Below, piece after piece: positions 24,292 to 32,038 of a stretch of DNA of 44,772 nt. Below the pieces are notes generated by a model, which saw only the letters and a list, made by a program, of their open reading frames with translations, did not search any database and was not told the DNA's origin. The stretch spans positions 1-44,772 of the forward strand of contig JAJXYT010000162.1 of assembly GCA_021780375.1 (NCBI GenBank). Direction: 5' to 3'. How positions within the stretch are numbered: the first letter of the stretch is position 1; each line of letters starts with the position of its first letter. This DNA comes from a bacterium. GTDB taxonomy: Bacteria; Verrucomicrobiota; Verrucomicrobiia; Limisphaerales; UBA11358. The position numbers and the translations under genes are program-made.

Positions 24292-25947
24292 TCAGGAAAC
24301 GGATTGCATCGTGCGCGGGGATTCGACCGGGTTGAACTGGCAACCTTCGACGAAGTAATCGAAGAAATTCGGATGTGCTTCGAGGCGGCAATGGACGGCT
24401 TTTTTAACGAGGTGTTCCAGTTCCAGACGCCGGGTGCGCGACAACAATGCCAGGCACGCGCCCTCAATCGAAGCGTTGCCGACCTGTAAAATTTTCGAGC
24501 GGTCCAGGTTCGGAATCAGCCCGATGCGTTTGGATGATTCCACGTTCAAATGGCGGCCAAAACCGCCGGCCAGATAAAAAACGGCCACATCGTCAAAGCG
24601 GATTCCGTAATCATGGAAGATGACGTGCAGGCCGGCGACGTTCGCGCCTTTGGCCTGCGCGAGTTCATTGATGTCGCCTTCGGTCAAATAAACCGGCGAA
24701 TCGCTTTTCACGTCCAGGATAAATTTATCCTCGCCGTGCTCGAACCGGCCGAGGCTATTGATGCGATGGGTTCGCAGCAGTTCGCTCAACAAATCCACAA
24801 GACCCGAGCCGCAAATGCCTTCCGCCGGAACGTCGCCGATGACACCGACCCGGACCGAGCCGTCTTCGGCGATTTCCACTTTTTCAATCGCGCCCGGCAG
24901 ACCCGGCAGGCCGCAGGAAATTTTCCCGCCTTCAAATGCCGGCCCGGCCGGGCACGAGGCCGCGAGAATCCTGTTTTTGTTGCCCAGAATCAGTTCCGTG
25001 TTCGTGCCGATGTCCATGACAGCGACAAGGCGTTCTTCATTCGCCAGATCCACCGCCAGCATGCACGCCGCCGCATCCGCGCCCACGTGGCCGCTGATGA
25101 TGGGCAGGCTATAAACGCGTGCCCGGGGATGCAGCGGCAGCAAGAGTTTTTTGGCCAACTCGGTCAGGCTGGTTGTCGTCCGTTTGCCTTCGGCCATTTC
25201 CAGTTCGGTGATGGAACGGTAGGGACTTTGCCCGATGGAATAGACGTTCAGGCGGAAAAACAGGTCGCGCATGGTCGAATTTCCCGCCACGACCATCTCG
25301 TAAATCGTATGGGGGTCCACCGAAAATTCCTCAAGGGCGTGAGTGAGGTAGCCGGCCAGCGTCCTTTGCAGCAGGTGGCTGCCGTCTTCCGTGTCGTAAT
25401 GAATTCGCGACATCACGTCCGAGCCGCCGAACCGCTGGGGATTTTCAAAGGAAGCGTCGGCCACGACCTCACCCGTTTCCAGATTCAGCAGTCGGAGCAC
25501 GACGGTGGTGGTGCCCAGATCCATCGCCAGCCCGTGGATCGGCGCCGTCGAGCGCGCAATTTCCCCGCCGTCCAGCAATATCCGGTCGCCGGCGCGGGTC
25601 ACCGCCGGATCGAGATTCAAAATCTGACGGCTGGCCGGCAATTGCAACGCGTGGCGCTCGATGCGCATTTGGCCTCGCCGCATGGTGTGGCAGCGGACGA
25701 CGCCGGCATCCTTCACGAGGCAGCAGGAACACGACAACCGGAAGTTGCCTTGCAGATGTTGCTCCGCCGGCAACCGCTCGGACAGACAGTCCATGCCCTC
25801 GGTGACTTCCACCACGCATTCCTTGCATTTGCCATTCTTGCGGCAGGATGTCGGGACGCGGATGCCAAGAGCTTCGGCGTGGTCGAACAAGGAAACGCCC
25901 GGTGTGGCTCCGGCCTGCCGGCCGTTGATATGTAATTCGACACTCAT
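24292..25947 (-). CDS. RACo-type ferredoxin-ASKHA reductive activator of corrinoid proteins
   Basis: The 551-residue protein begins with a [2Fe-2S] ferredoxin domain (C35, C41, C44 in PTSCRKNGKCKECVVEV, and a cysteine from the C73-S-C75-C76 group), a linker, and then the ASKHA ATPase fold (GLAMDLGTTTVVLRLL, VVAGNSTMRDLFF, AVMDIGTNTELILGN, GICGSGLVDLLSELL, YLAGGFGRHLN). This is the architecture of RACo, which uses ATP binding and low-potential electrons to reduce inactive cob(II)alamin to cob(I)alamin. ATG 25947 places the ferredoxin domain at the N-terminus; a longer frame to 26034 adds an unconserved extension. The likely client is the corrinoid protein at 11806. Confidence 0.92.
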   Translation of the reverse strand: MSVELHINGRQAGATPGVSLFDHAEALGIRVPTSCRKNGKCKECVVEVTEGMDCLSERLPAEQHLQGNFRLSCSCCLVKDAGVVRCHTMRRGQMRIERHALQLPASRQILNLDPAVTRAGDRILLDGGEIARSTAPIHGLAMDLGTTTVVLRLLNLETGEVVADASFENPQRFGGSDVMSRIHYDTEDGSHLLQRTLAGYLTHALEEFSVDPHTIYEMVVAGNSTMRDLFFRLNVYSIGQSPYRSITELEMAEGKRTTTSLTELAKKLLLPLHPRARVYSLPIISGHVGADAAACMLAVDLANEERLVAVMDIGTNTELILGNKNRILAASCPAGPAFEGGKISCGLPGLPGAIEKVEIAEDGSVRVGVIGDVPAEGICGSGLVDLLSELLRTHRINSLGRFEHGEDKFILDVKSDSPVYLTEGDINELAQAKGANVAGLHVIFHDYGIRFDDVAVFYLAGGFGRHLNVESSKRIGLIPNLDRSKILQVGNASIEGACLALLSRTRRLELEHLVKKAVHCRLEAHPNFFDYFVEGCQFNPVESPRTMQSVS

Positions 25948-26214
25948 GCGGGTGCCTGGTGCGTATGATGCCAGGCAGTACCATAGAGGCTTTCCCGGGT
26001 TCGGGCAATGACGGAGCACCGTGAAGCCATGCATTATTCTACGGCGCTTTCACCTTGCGGCGCCGACCCGCTCTCCTACCCTTTCACGATAAACTCATGC
26101 CGACGGTAGTGAACGCGCCTGTGTTGATTATCTCGAAATCGAGCCGGTGAACGAGTAGCGTGATGTTCCTGACACTTTTTACGATGATTGTGGTGGAACT
26201 TTTTCCGCGAGGTT

Positions 26215-26289
26215 TTGGACTGCGGCAGACCTCTGCCGCTTTGAATACGACCGCAGACCCGAAAGCGGCAGAGGGCTGCCGCAGTCCAA
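26215..26289. repeat. Near-perfect palindromic repeat in a 432-base intergenic gap
   Basis: Arms 26215-26242 and 26262-26289 match as inverted copies at 27 of 28 positions around a 19-base loop, one of the strongest hairpins in the window. It lies in the gap 25948-26379 between the divergent activator and homocysteine methyltransferase genes, about 90 bases before the latter's start. Apart from this element and a run of T residues (26350-26355), nothing coding and no cobalamin or SAM riboswitch core was recognised in the gap. Confidence 0.85.
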
Positions 26290-26379
26290 GACGCTGGCGC
26301 GTTCAATCAGGCTCTATTGCAGCCGCCTCCATCCGCGTGGGAAAGAGATTTTTTTGATATAACAACAGGAATCTGAATT

Positions 26380-27291
26380 ATGGCCAAAAAATCACTTCAA
26401 GAAGCCCTCCGGGAACGCCGTCTGGTCTGTGACGGCGCGATGGGCACGCAACTCATGCTCGCGGGCCTCGAACAAGGCAGTTGCGGCGAACACTGGAACC
26501 TGTCCCATCCCGACCGCGTGCTCGGCATCCAGCGGCGTTACGCGGAAGCCGGCGCCGATTGCTTGATCACCAACACGTTTGGCGGCAGCCGCATCATGCT
26601 CAAGCGGCACAACCACGCCGACGACTTGCGCGCCATCAACCAGGCGGGCGTCCGCCTCGCGCGCGAGGCGTTTGGCGGGCGCGAGGGTTTTGTGCTCGGT
26701 GACCTTGGTCCGCTCGGCGCCATTCTTGAGCCTTACGGCGACCTGCCACAGGAGGAGGCACGGGCCGCTTACGAGGAACAGGCCCGGGCGCTGATTGAAG
26801 CCGGGGCGGATGCCATCATCATTGAGACCCAGACATCGCTCGACGAAATCGGCATTGCCATAGACGCTGCCAGGGCTGCCGGCGCTCCCTGCGTGATCGC
26901 CTCGCTGGCCTATGATTTGTCGCAGGACAAAACATTTTATGTGACGATGATGGGCGTCCAGCCGGCGCAAGCGGCGGAGTTTATTGAAGAACGGGGCGCG
27001 AACGTCGTGGCCTTGAACTGCGGCACCGGCATGGACATGCCCGGCGCGGCAAAAGTCGCCGCGATTTATCGGAAACACTGCCAATTACCGGTGATGGTGC
27101 AACCCAACGCCGGTCTGCCGGTGTTGGAACAGGGAAAGGCGGTTTACAAACAATCACCCGCCGACATGGCCAGCGGCGTGGCCGGTGCGTTGGCGGCGGG
27201 CGCCAACATCATCGGTTCCTGTTGCGGCAGCACGCCGGAACACACCCGCGCCATTCACGAAGTCGTCGCCGCGTTTAATCAGGGCAGATAA
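26380..27291 (+). CDS. Homocysteine S-methyltransferase family protein (BHMT/MetH N-terminal type)
   Basis: A 303-residue TIM barrel with LVCDGAMGTQLM, DCLITNTFGGSRIMLKR, GDLGPLGAILEP, and the zinc ligands as cysteine in NCGTGMDMPG and the pair in GSCCGSTPEHTRAI. It transfers a methyl group to homocysteine or a similar thiol, yielding methionine. With the corrinoid carrier, its activators and the UroD-type methyltransferase in this window, it is a candidate final acceptor, although betaine or methyl-corrinoid specificity cannot be read from sequence. Acagga lies about ten bases upstream of ATG 26380. The cobalamin-binding half of MetH is absent. Confidence 0.88.
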   Translation: MAKKSLQEALRERRLVCDGAMGTQLMLAGLEQGSCGEHWNLSHPDRVLGIQRRYAEAGADCLITNTFGGSRIMLKRHNHADDLRAINQAGVRLAREAFGGREGFVLGDLGPLGAILEPYGDLPQEEARAAYEEQARALIEAGADAIIIETQTSLDEIGIAIDAARAAGAPCVIASLAYDLSQDKTFYVTMMGVQPAQAAEFIEERGANVVALNCGTGMDMPGAAKVAAIYRKHCQLPVMVQPNAGLPVLEQGKAVYKQSPADMASGVAGALAAGANIIGSCCGSTPEHTRAIHEVVAAFNQGR

Positions 27292-27324
27292 CCAGTGGGC
27301 GCAGCGTTTGCGGTTTCGGGACAG

Positions 27325-27342
27325 AAACCGGTTTCCCGGTTT
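27325..27342. terminator. Possible bidirectional terminator hairpin
   Basis: Seven-base inverted arms (aaaccgg / ccggttt) surround a 4-base loop between the convergent homocysteine methyltransferase and ACT-domain genes, touching the stop of the latter. There is no long T run on either side, so the call is tentative. Confidence 0.35.
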
Positions 27343-27736
27343 AATCGTTCAACACCTTCACGGCCCAGTCATTGTTGGTGGACGAGAAGATGATCAGACA
27401 CTTGTCTCCCACCGCCGTGCCGTAAAGATAGGACAGGTCAATGTGTTGCCGGGCCAGTTTTTCGGTGATCTCCCGCAACAAGCCGGGCCGATGGGCTACT
27501 TCGGCTGTGACAACCTTCGCTTCCTGCACCTCCAGCCGTTGGCCGCGCAGGGCGTCCACCGTCCGCTGATGGTCGCCGGTTACCATGTGGATCACCGCGT
27601 TGGGGCCCTCCACCGTGGCGATCACCGCCTCGATGTTGATGCCCATGTCGGCGAGGTTCCTGGTGACCTGGGCCAGTACGCCCATCCGGTTTTCCACCCG
27701 GACGATGGCTTCTTTTGCCATTCTTGCATTTATCAT
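27341..27736 (-). CDS. Double ACT-domain regulatory protein
   Basis: The 131-residue protein has two ACT-like units: VRVENRMGVLAQVTRNLADMG and EVAHRPGLLREITEKLAR, each the glycine-containing loop and helix that form the ligand site. ACT domains bind amino acids or other small ligands and usually regulate a partner. A purine-rich ribosome binding site (gggaggagg on the minus strand, 27740-27748) sits just upstream of ATG 27736, so the upstream in-frame ATG at 27772 is rejected. No enzyme domain is attached. An 8-bp hairpin lies about 45 bases upstream. Confidence 0.85.
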   Translation of the reverse strand: MINARMAKEAIVRVENRMGVLAQVTRNLADMGINIEAVIATVEGPNAVIHMVTGDHQRTVDALRGQRLEVQEAKVVTAEVAHRPGLLREITEKLARQHIDLSYLYGTAVGDKCLIIFSSTNNDWAVKVLND

Positions 27737-27778
27737 ACGGCCTCCTCCCAATTGGCCACGCTGCCGCGCCACCGGCCC

Positions 27779-27804
27779 GTGGCGTTTTTTAGGTTCAACG
27801 CCAC
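27779..27804. other. Hairpin upstream of the ACT-domain gene
   Basis: Perfect 8-base arms (gtggcgtt / aacgccac) flank a 10-base loop, 43-68 bases upstream of the ACT-domain start. On the minus strand it would lie in the 5' leader. It may be an attenuator, an operator or an unrelated terminator; nothing else supports a choice. Confidence 0.4.
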
Positions 27805-27910
27805 TCTAGCACATTTACATCAGGTTTGCTAAAACGAATTACATGAAGAAGCAGTTTACAGACAAATGACGAGCGGGCAGTGCCCTGGTTTGGAATTGGC
27901 AGATTGCATT

Positions 27911-28234
27911 TTAGTTCTCTTTGGCCTTGCGTCTTTTGGCGTCGAACATGATTGAGGCCCGCACAGCGGTTAATGGGGACACAACCGGCGGGATTTCGAG
28001 CACAACCACAAACCGTTCGCCTTCGTCATTCTGACCTTCACGGCGGCTCCAGGCGTAAGCGCGCCTGGCTTTGGGATGGCCGGACAGGTCGAAGACCTCA
28101 ACCTCACCTTCCCAAACCGTTTGGCCACGAAAAACCTCTTTGACAGGCACAGTTTCCCGGTAGGCCGCCCCACAGTCAGACAACTGCGAAACCGCAACCT
28201 CTACCCTCGCGAGATAATCCTGTTTATTCTCCAC
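27911..28234 (-). CDS. Hypothetical protein next to a transposase remnant
   Basis: A protein of about 107 residues if GTG 28234 is the start (VENKQDYLARVEVAV), with REGQNDEGERFVVVLEIPP in the C-terminal half; strand-rich with a basic tail. The frame stays open upstream into transposase-derived sequence, giving a possible fused product starting with transposase residues (RLTPAQAAGV). The start is uncertain. No family with known function was recognised. The coherent amphipathic pattern suggests a genuine gene that now borrows or lost its own 5' end to the insertion. Confidence 0.55.
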   Translation of the reverse strand: MENKQDYLARVEVAVSQLSDCGAAYRETVPVKEVFRGQTVWEGEVEVFDLSGHPKARRAYAWSRREGQNDEGERFVVVLEIPPVVSPLTAVRASIMFDAKRRKAKEN

Positions 28235-28259
28235 AACGTTTGACCGGTTCTTCAACCGT

Positions 28260-28687
28260 CCGTGCGCTGCTGTCACAACGCCAGCGGCCTGCGCTGGCGT
28301 CAGGCGCAACGATTTGTGAGTCTTGCGGAAATTCTAATACGCGAAATTCAGAGTCACCGCAGCTTGAAAGTTTTCAAACTTTTTGCTGAAAGCATTCGTG
28401 AGTCGCGCCCGGCAGCGGTAATGCGTCCGCAACATGTGACTCTGTTTTTCAACACGCGAGGTCGTGCTGCGGTTCACCGCCGGCGCTCCGGCAGCAATGG
28501 TCTTTTCCACTTGCACCACTTCCGCCGGACTGTGCCGAATTGCAGGGGCTTTACCAACGGGGGTGAGGCTGCAGGTTTTTACCATCTGCCCATAATCCAC
28601 TTCAGTTCCGAATCCACGTTCAATGGCCTCCATGCCCGGTGGAATCAGCGCGACGTCTTTGCAGGAGCCTGTCGAAACGATTTTCAC
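28260..28687 (-). pseudogene. IS1-like transposase remnant with in-frame stop
   Basis: The translation contains VDYGQMVKTCSLTPVGKAP, TTSRVEKQSHMLRTH, LTNAFSKKFENFQAAV and NFAY, then a TAG, and continues in the same frame with NFRKTHKSLRLTPAQAAGV. This is the C-terminal part of an IS1-type transposase (the usual block is YVERxNLTMR, RLTNAFSKKxEN, YxNFxRxHKTLR). The TAG stands where an aromatic residue normally follows FAY, so a single-base nonsense change is likely. The N-terminal two thirds and any terminal inverted repeats are missing, so the element is dead. Confidence 0.8.
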
Positions 28688-28811
28688 GCTCCGCTCAGGA
28701 GGACATCTTCCGAATATGCCGCCGCCCGCGGGTCCTTATCATTTGGCGAGGGGTGACCTTCTGCAGATGCGCCGCGCCTACGGCGCTTGGTCATCCGTGT
28801 TTCAACTGTGA

Positions 28812-29975
28812 CTAATCCTCCGCCCGTTCGCCGGCCGGGGCCATTTTGACGAGGCGCGGGAAAAATTTCGCCAGCGGTTCCACCAGATCGGTCTGCGCGG
28901 CCATGACCGCCTCGATGTTTTTATAAACCATCGGCACTTCATCGAGTCCGGCGGAAATCAGTTTCACGCCGCGTTCTTCCAGATACGGTTTCACCGTCTT
29001 CCAGTTGAAACTTTCCTTCGCCTTGCGGCGGCTCATCAACCGGCCCGCGCCGTGCGACGCGGAGTGGAGTGACCCGGCGTTGCCCTTGCCGCGCGCCACA
29101 AACGTCGGGCTGGCCATCGAGCCGGGGATCACACCCAACACGCCCGCGCCCGCCGGCGTCGCGCCTTTGCGGTGGACGATGAGGTCGCGCCCGCCGTGGT
29201 GTCCCTTCCACGCGAAGTTGTGATGGTTCTCGAGGTCCAACAAAACGTTCGCGCCCAGGTGCCGCGCGATATGTTTATGGATGAGCTGATGATTGGCGGA
29301 GGCGTATTGGCCCATCAACTCCATGGCCGCCCAATATTCCTGGCCCTCGGCGGAATCGAGGCCGAGCCAGGCGAGGTAGCTGAGTTCCTTCGGCAAATCC
29401 TGGTGTTTCGCGCGGGCGAGGCGGCTGTAATAATCGCAGACCTGCGCGCCAGTACCGCGGCTGCCGCTGTGACTCAACAACGCGAGATAAGTTCCCGGCT
29501 CCAAACCGAGTTGCCGGTTCTCGACCGCGAATTCGCCGAACTCGACGAAATGATTGCCGCTGCCGCTGGTGCCGAGTTGCGCGGCGGCCTTGTCGCGGAA
29601 ACGTTGCGTGACGAGGCTGACGGACCAGTCGGCGTCCATTACCGGATGGGTGCGGCGATGCTTGAATTCCGCGCCGATACCGAAACGTGTCTCGGCTTCA
29701 ATGGCGCGGATGAGGTCGGTCTCGCGGCGGCGCAGCCAGTCCACCGGCAAATCGAGCACCGTCAGCTTGACGCGGCACGCGATGTCCACGCCCACAGCAT
29801 AAGGAATGACCGCCTGGTCAGTGCCCAGCACACCGCCAATGGGCAAACCGTAGCCGACGTGGGCATCGGGCATGAGCGCCGCGGCGACAGAGACAGGCAA
29901 CTGGCAGGCATTTTCCATCTGTTGGCACGCGTTGGCATCCAAATCGGTGCCCCATTGGCGGTAGGCGATGGGCAT
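28812..29975 (-). CDS. rtcB: RtcB-family RNA ligase
   Basis: A 387-residue protein, near the size of E. coli RtcB (408). It has MPDAHVGYGLPIGGVLGT, GVDIACRV (metal-site Asp/Cys), GSGNHFVEFG, SHSGSRGTG, NHHNFAWKG, GVIPGSMASPTFVARG and the guanylated His region SASHGAGRLMSRRKA. RtcB joins RNA 2',3'-cyclic-phosphate or 3'-phosphate ends to 5'-OH ends using GTP and Mn2+. No archease or RtcA gene is adjacent. It gives this window a second RNA-repair route 8.5 kb from the Hen1-Pnkp operon. The upstream gap to 30305 contains a large palindrome. Confidence 0.93.
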   Translation of the reverse strand: MPIAYRQWGTDLDANACQQMENACQLPVSVAAALMPDAHVGYGLPIGGVLGTDQAVIPYAVGVDIACRVKLTVLDLPVDWLRRRETDLIRAIEAETRFGIGAEFKHRRTHPVMDADWSVSLVTQRFRDKAAAQLGTSGSGNHFVEFGEFAVENRQLGLEPGTYLALLSHSGSRGTGAQVCDYYSRLARAKHQDLPKELSYLAWLGLDSAEGQEYWAAMELMGQYASANHQLIHKHIARHLGANVLLDLENHHNFAWKGHHGGRDLIVHRKGATPAGAGVLGVIPGSMASPTFVARGKGNAGSLHSASHGAGRLMSRRKAKESFNWKTVKPYLEERGVKLISAGLDEVPMVYKNIEAVMAAQTDLVEPLAKFFPRLVKMAPAGERAED

Positions 29976-30023
29976 AATGAAAAACTACGCGTGTCTGATT
30001 GGAACGCCACTGGAAATTTTATG

Positions 30024-30144
30024 GAGACCTCTGCAAAACCGGTTATATGCGATACAGAGCGCCGGACTCCGACCCGGCGAATTTGGGCGATAAATCTCCG
30101 TCGAGCCGGGTCAGAGACCGGCGCTCCAGTTTTACCAAGGTCTC
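30024..30144. repeat. Large two-tier palindromic repeat
   Basis: Inner arms 30057-30078 and 30105-30126 match as inverted copies at 20 of 22 positions, and outer arms 30024-30039 and 30129-30144 at 12 of 16, so the whole 121 bases can fold into one long hairpin. It fills much of the gap 29976-30305 upstream of the divergent rtcB start. The rest of the gap shows no coding sequence that I can support. Confidence 0.78.
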
Positions 30145-30305
30145 TCATGGCGCTGAAAATGGTTGGCCGCGGATTCGGAAAGAGGCAGAGTTCAGTCCAA
30201 TCCATGAACGAAGCGATGCCTGAAAAACCACCCATACTCCAAACGACTTCTCCACCGCGTTAGTTCGTCCGGTGCGTTCAAGTTACCATTTTTGTTGGCA
30301 TCTGG

Positions 30306-30908
30306 ATGGCCATTGGGTGGGTGTTTCGCCTGGGCGGAGACAGTTATTTGGTGGTCGGCGTTCCGCTGGTGGTGATTTTCCAACTCCTGGTGCGTAAAAA
30401 ATCATTGGTCACTCTCTGGATTCGGGACGCGGAGCGGTTTCGACTGAACCGATTGGGAATTCTGCTTGGGTTTTGCCTGGCGATTTTGCCGACCGTGCGA
30501 TTGATTCAAACCTTTCGATCAGTGGATTGGCCATCCCAAACGCCGGAAATCCTGTGGCATGTGTGTTGTATCGTCGGGGCTTTTGGCGCGGCGTTCGGAT
30601 TTTGCCGGTTCACGAAGTGAACCTGGAAAGAACCGGGATTTTGCATGCTGACCGCCGGGGTCATCGGCAGCGGAACCATGTTGCTGGGGGCGCTTATCCG
30701 TTGGGCGATGTTGCACAAGCCAATCGTGCTGAGCGGAGCCCTGGCGATGACCGGAATTCCGCAGTTGATGACACTCCTTGTCCTGTTGCCGTGTATCCAC
30801 GTCGCCGCGGGCTTTTTCTTTTCGTTCAGCTGGCGGCGCGGCGGCCATCTGGCCGTGCCCGCCACGGTTCACGCTTGCATTGGCGCCGTGCGGAACATGT
30901 TGACGTAG
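30306..30908 (+). pseudogene. Hydrophobic membrane protein gene broken by an in-frame TGA
   Basis: Two hydrophobic segments of 104 and 87 residues lie in the same frame, separated by a TGA at 30618-30620 (FTK-stop-TWKE) and a short stretch. Joined, they give about 200 residues with five or six membrane segments (YLVVGVPLVVIFQLLV, LGILLGFCLAILPTVRL, GTMLLGALIRWAML, LMTLLVLLPCIHVAAGFFF) and a C-terminal PATVHACIGAVRNML. That ending slightly resembles the last motif of CPBP-type intramembrane proteases, but the diagnostic glutamates were not found. Read as one gene with a nonsense mutation; the second half might alternatively be translated from ATG 30645. Confidence 0.55.
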
Positions 30909-30972
30909 CCGATTCGCATCGGGGCAACGGGCGATTTACGTTTCCGGCAGATTGGAATAGGATGGGCGTAGT

Positions 30973-31716
30973 GTGAAATACACCTACGAACAACTGGCCG
31001 GGATGATTGATCATTCTTTGCTGCATCCGGCCCTGACGGACCGGGAGCTGGAGGACGGCTGCCGCCTCGCCGTGAAATACGGCGTGGCGTCCGTTTGCAT
31101 CAAACCTTACGCCGCCAAACGCGCCGCCGAACTGCTGGCCGGGAGCGGTGTGCGCGTCGGGTGTGTCATCGGATTTCCCCACGGCAATTCGTGCACCGAA
31201 TCCAAACGTTACGAAACCGAACTGGCCTGCCGGGATGGCGCGGTGGAAATTGACATGGTCATCAGCGTGGGCAAGGCCCTGAGCGGGGATTGGGATTACG
31301 TGGAACGCGACGTAAAAGCCGTGTGCGACGAGGCGCACCGGCATGAGGCAAAAGTGAAGGTCATCTTCGAGAACGATTATCTGGACAAAGGCGGCGCCGG
31401 TCTGGACGGCGACAATTTCAAGCGCAAGCTCTGCCGGATTTGCGAACGGGCGGGCGCTGACTGGGTCAAAACGTCAACGGGTTTCGGTTTCGTAAAGCAG
31501 CCGGACGGCAGTTATAACTACCGGGGCGCAACGGCGCACGATTTGGAGTTGATGCGGGCGGCGTGCTCGCCCAAGGTCCAGATCAAAGCCGCTGGTGGTG
31601 TGCGTGACCTGGACAGTTTGATACGCGTCCGTGAGCTCGGCGCCAGCCGGTGCGGGGCGTCCGCCACCGCGGCGATTCTGGACGAATACCGCCGCCGCGA
31701 AGCTGCCGGCCGGTGA
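30973..31716 (+). CDS. deoC: Deoxyribose-phosphate aldolase
   Basis: The 247-residue protein (GTG start) cleaves 2-deoxyribose 5-phosphate to acetaldehyde and glyceraldehyde 3-phosphate. Family blocks: IDHSLLHPALTD, VASVCIKPYAAK, VGCVIGFPHGN, EIDMVISVGKALSGDW, VKVIFEND (reactive Lys relay), ADWVKTSTGFG with Schiff-base K166, and KAAGGVRDLDSLI. The GTG at 30973 is supported by conservation starting at YTYEQLAGMIDHS. It is followed by the CDGSH gene after 76 bases on the same strand. Confidence 0.95.
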   Translation: MKYTYEQLAGMIDHSLLHPALTDRELEDGCRLAVKYGVASVCIKPYAAKRAAELLAGSGVRVGCVIGFPHGNSCTESKRYETELACRDGAVEIDMVISVGKALSGDWDYVERDVKAVCDEAHRHEAKVKVIFENDYLDKGGAGLDGDNFKRKLCRICERAGADWVKTSTGFGFVKQPDGSYNYRGATAHDLELMRAACSPKVQIKAAGGVRDLDSLIRVRELGASRCGASATAAILDEYRRREAAGR

Positions 31717-31792
31717 CGATTAAAAAGAAGGATTTTGAAGGTTGCTTTTTTCCAGTCCTTTCATTATTTCATCGGCCGGAAAGGAACAAATT

Positions 31793-32032
31793 ATGCCAGA
31801 ACCAGTCATTGCCCAAAAAGCTCCTTATGTTCAAAAAATGGAACCCGGCGAATATTGGTGGTGCGCCTGTGGCCGGTCCAAAAGCCAGCCGTTTTGCGAC
31901 GGTTTGCACAAAGGCACCGGCCTGGCGCCGAAGCGGGTGGAAATCACCGAGGCCAAGACGGTCGCGTGGTGCGGTTGCAAGCATTCGGCGAATGCGCCGT
32001 TCTGCGACGGCACTCACAGCCGGCTGAGTTAG
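31793..32032 (+). CDS. Double CDGSH iron-sulfur protein
   Basis: A 79-residue protein with two CDGSH [2Fe-2S] motifs, CACGRSKSQPFCDGLH and CGCKHSANAPFCDGTH, each giving the three-cysteine, one-histidine ligand set (mitoNEET-type). No membrane anchor is present, unlike mitoNEET. Aagga lies about nine bases before ATG 31793, which decides the start over an in-frame upstream codon at 31742. Roles for bacterial members are unsettled; redox sensing or cluster transfer are suggested for the family. Its 3' end converges on the roadblock gene with 6 bases between. Confidence 0.93.
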   Translation: MPEPVIAQKAPYVQKMEPGEYWWCACGRSKSQPFCDGLHKGTGLAPKRVEITEAKTVAWCGCKHSANAPFCDGTHSRLS

Positions 32033-32038
32033 ACGGAA

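Noticed and set aside
24550-25935. A 461-codon plus-strand frame opposite the ASKHA activator
   Set aside because: It is a shadow of a clear RACo-type gene; the translation is Arg/Gln/His-rich without recognisable motifs.
25948-26379. Cobalamin or SAM riboswitch between the corrinoid activator and homocysteine methyltransferase genes
   Set aside because: No B12-box or SAM-I core elements were recognised by eye; the visible structure is the 26215-26289 palindrome. A covariance-model search would settle it.
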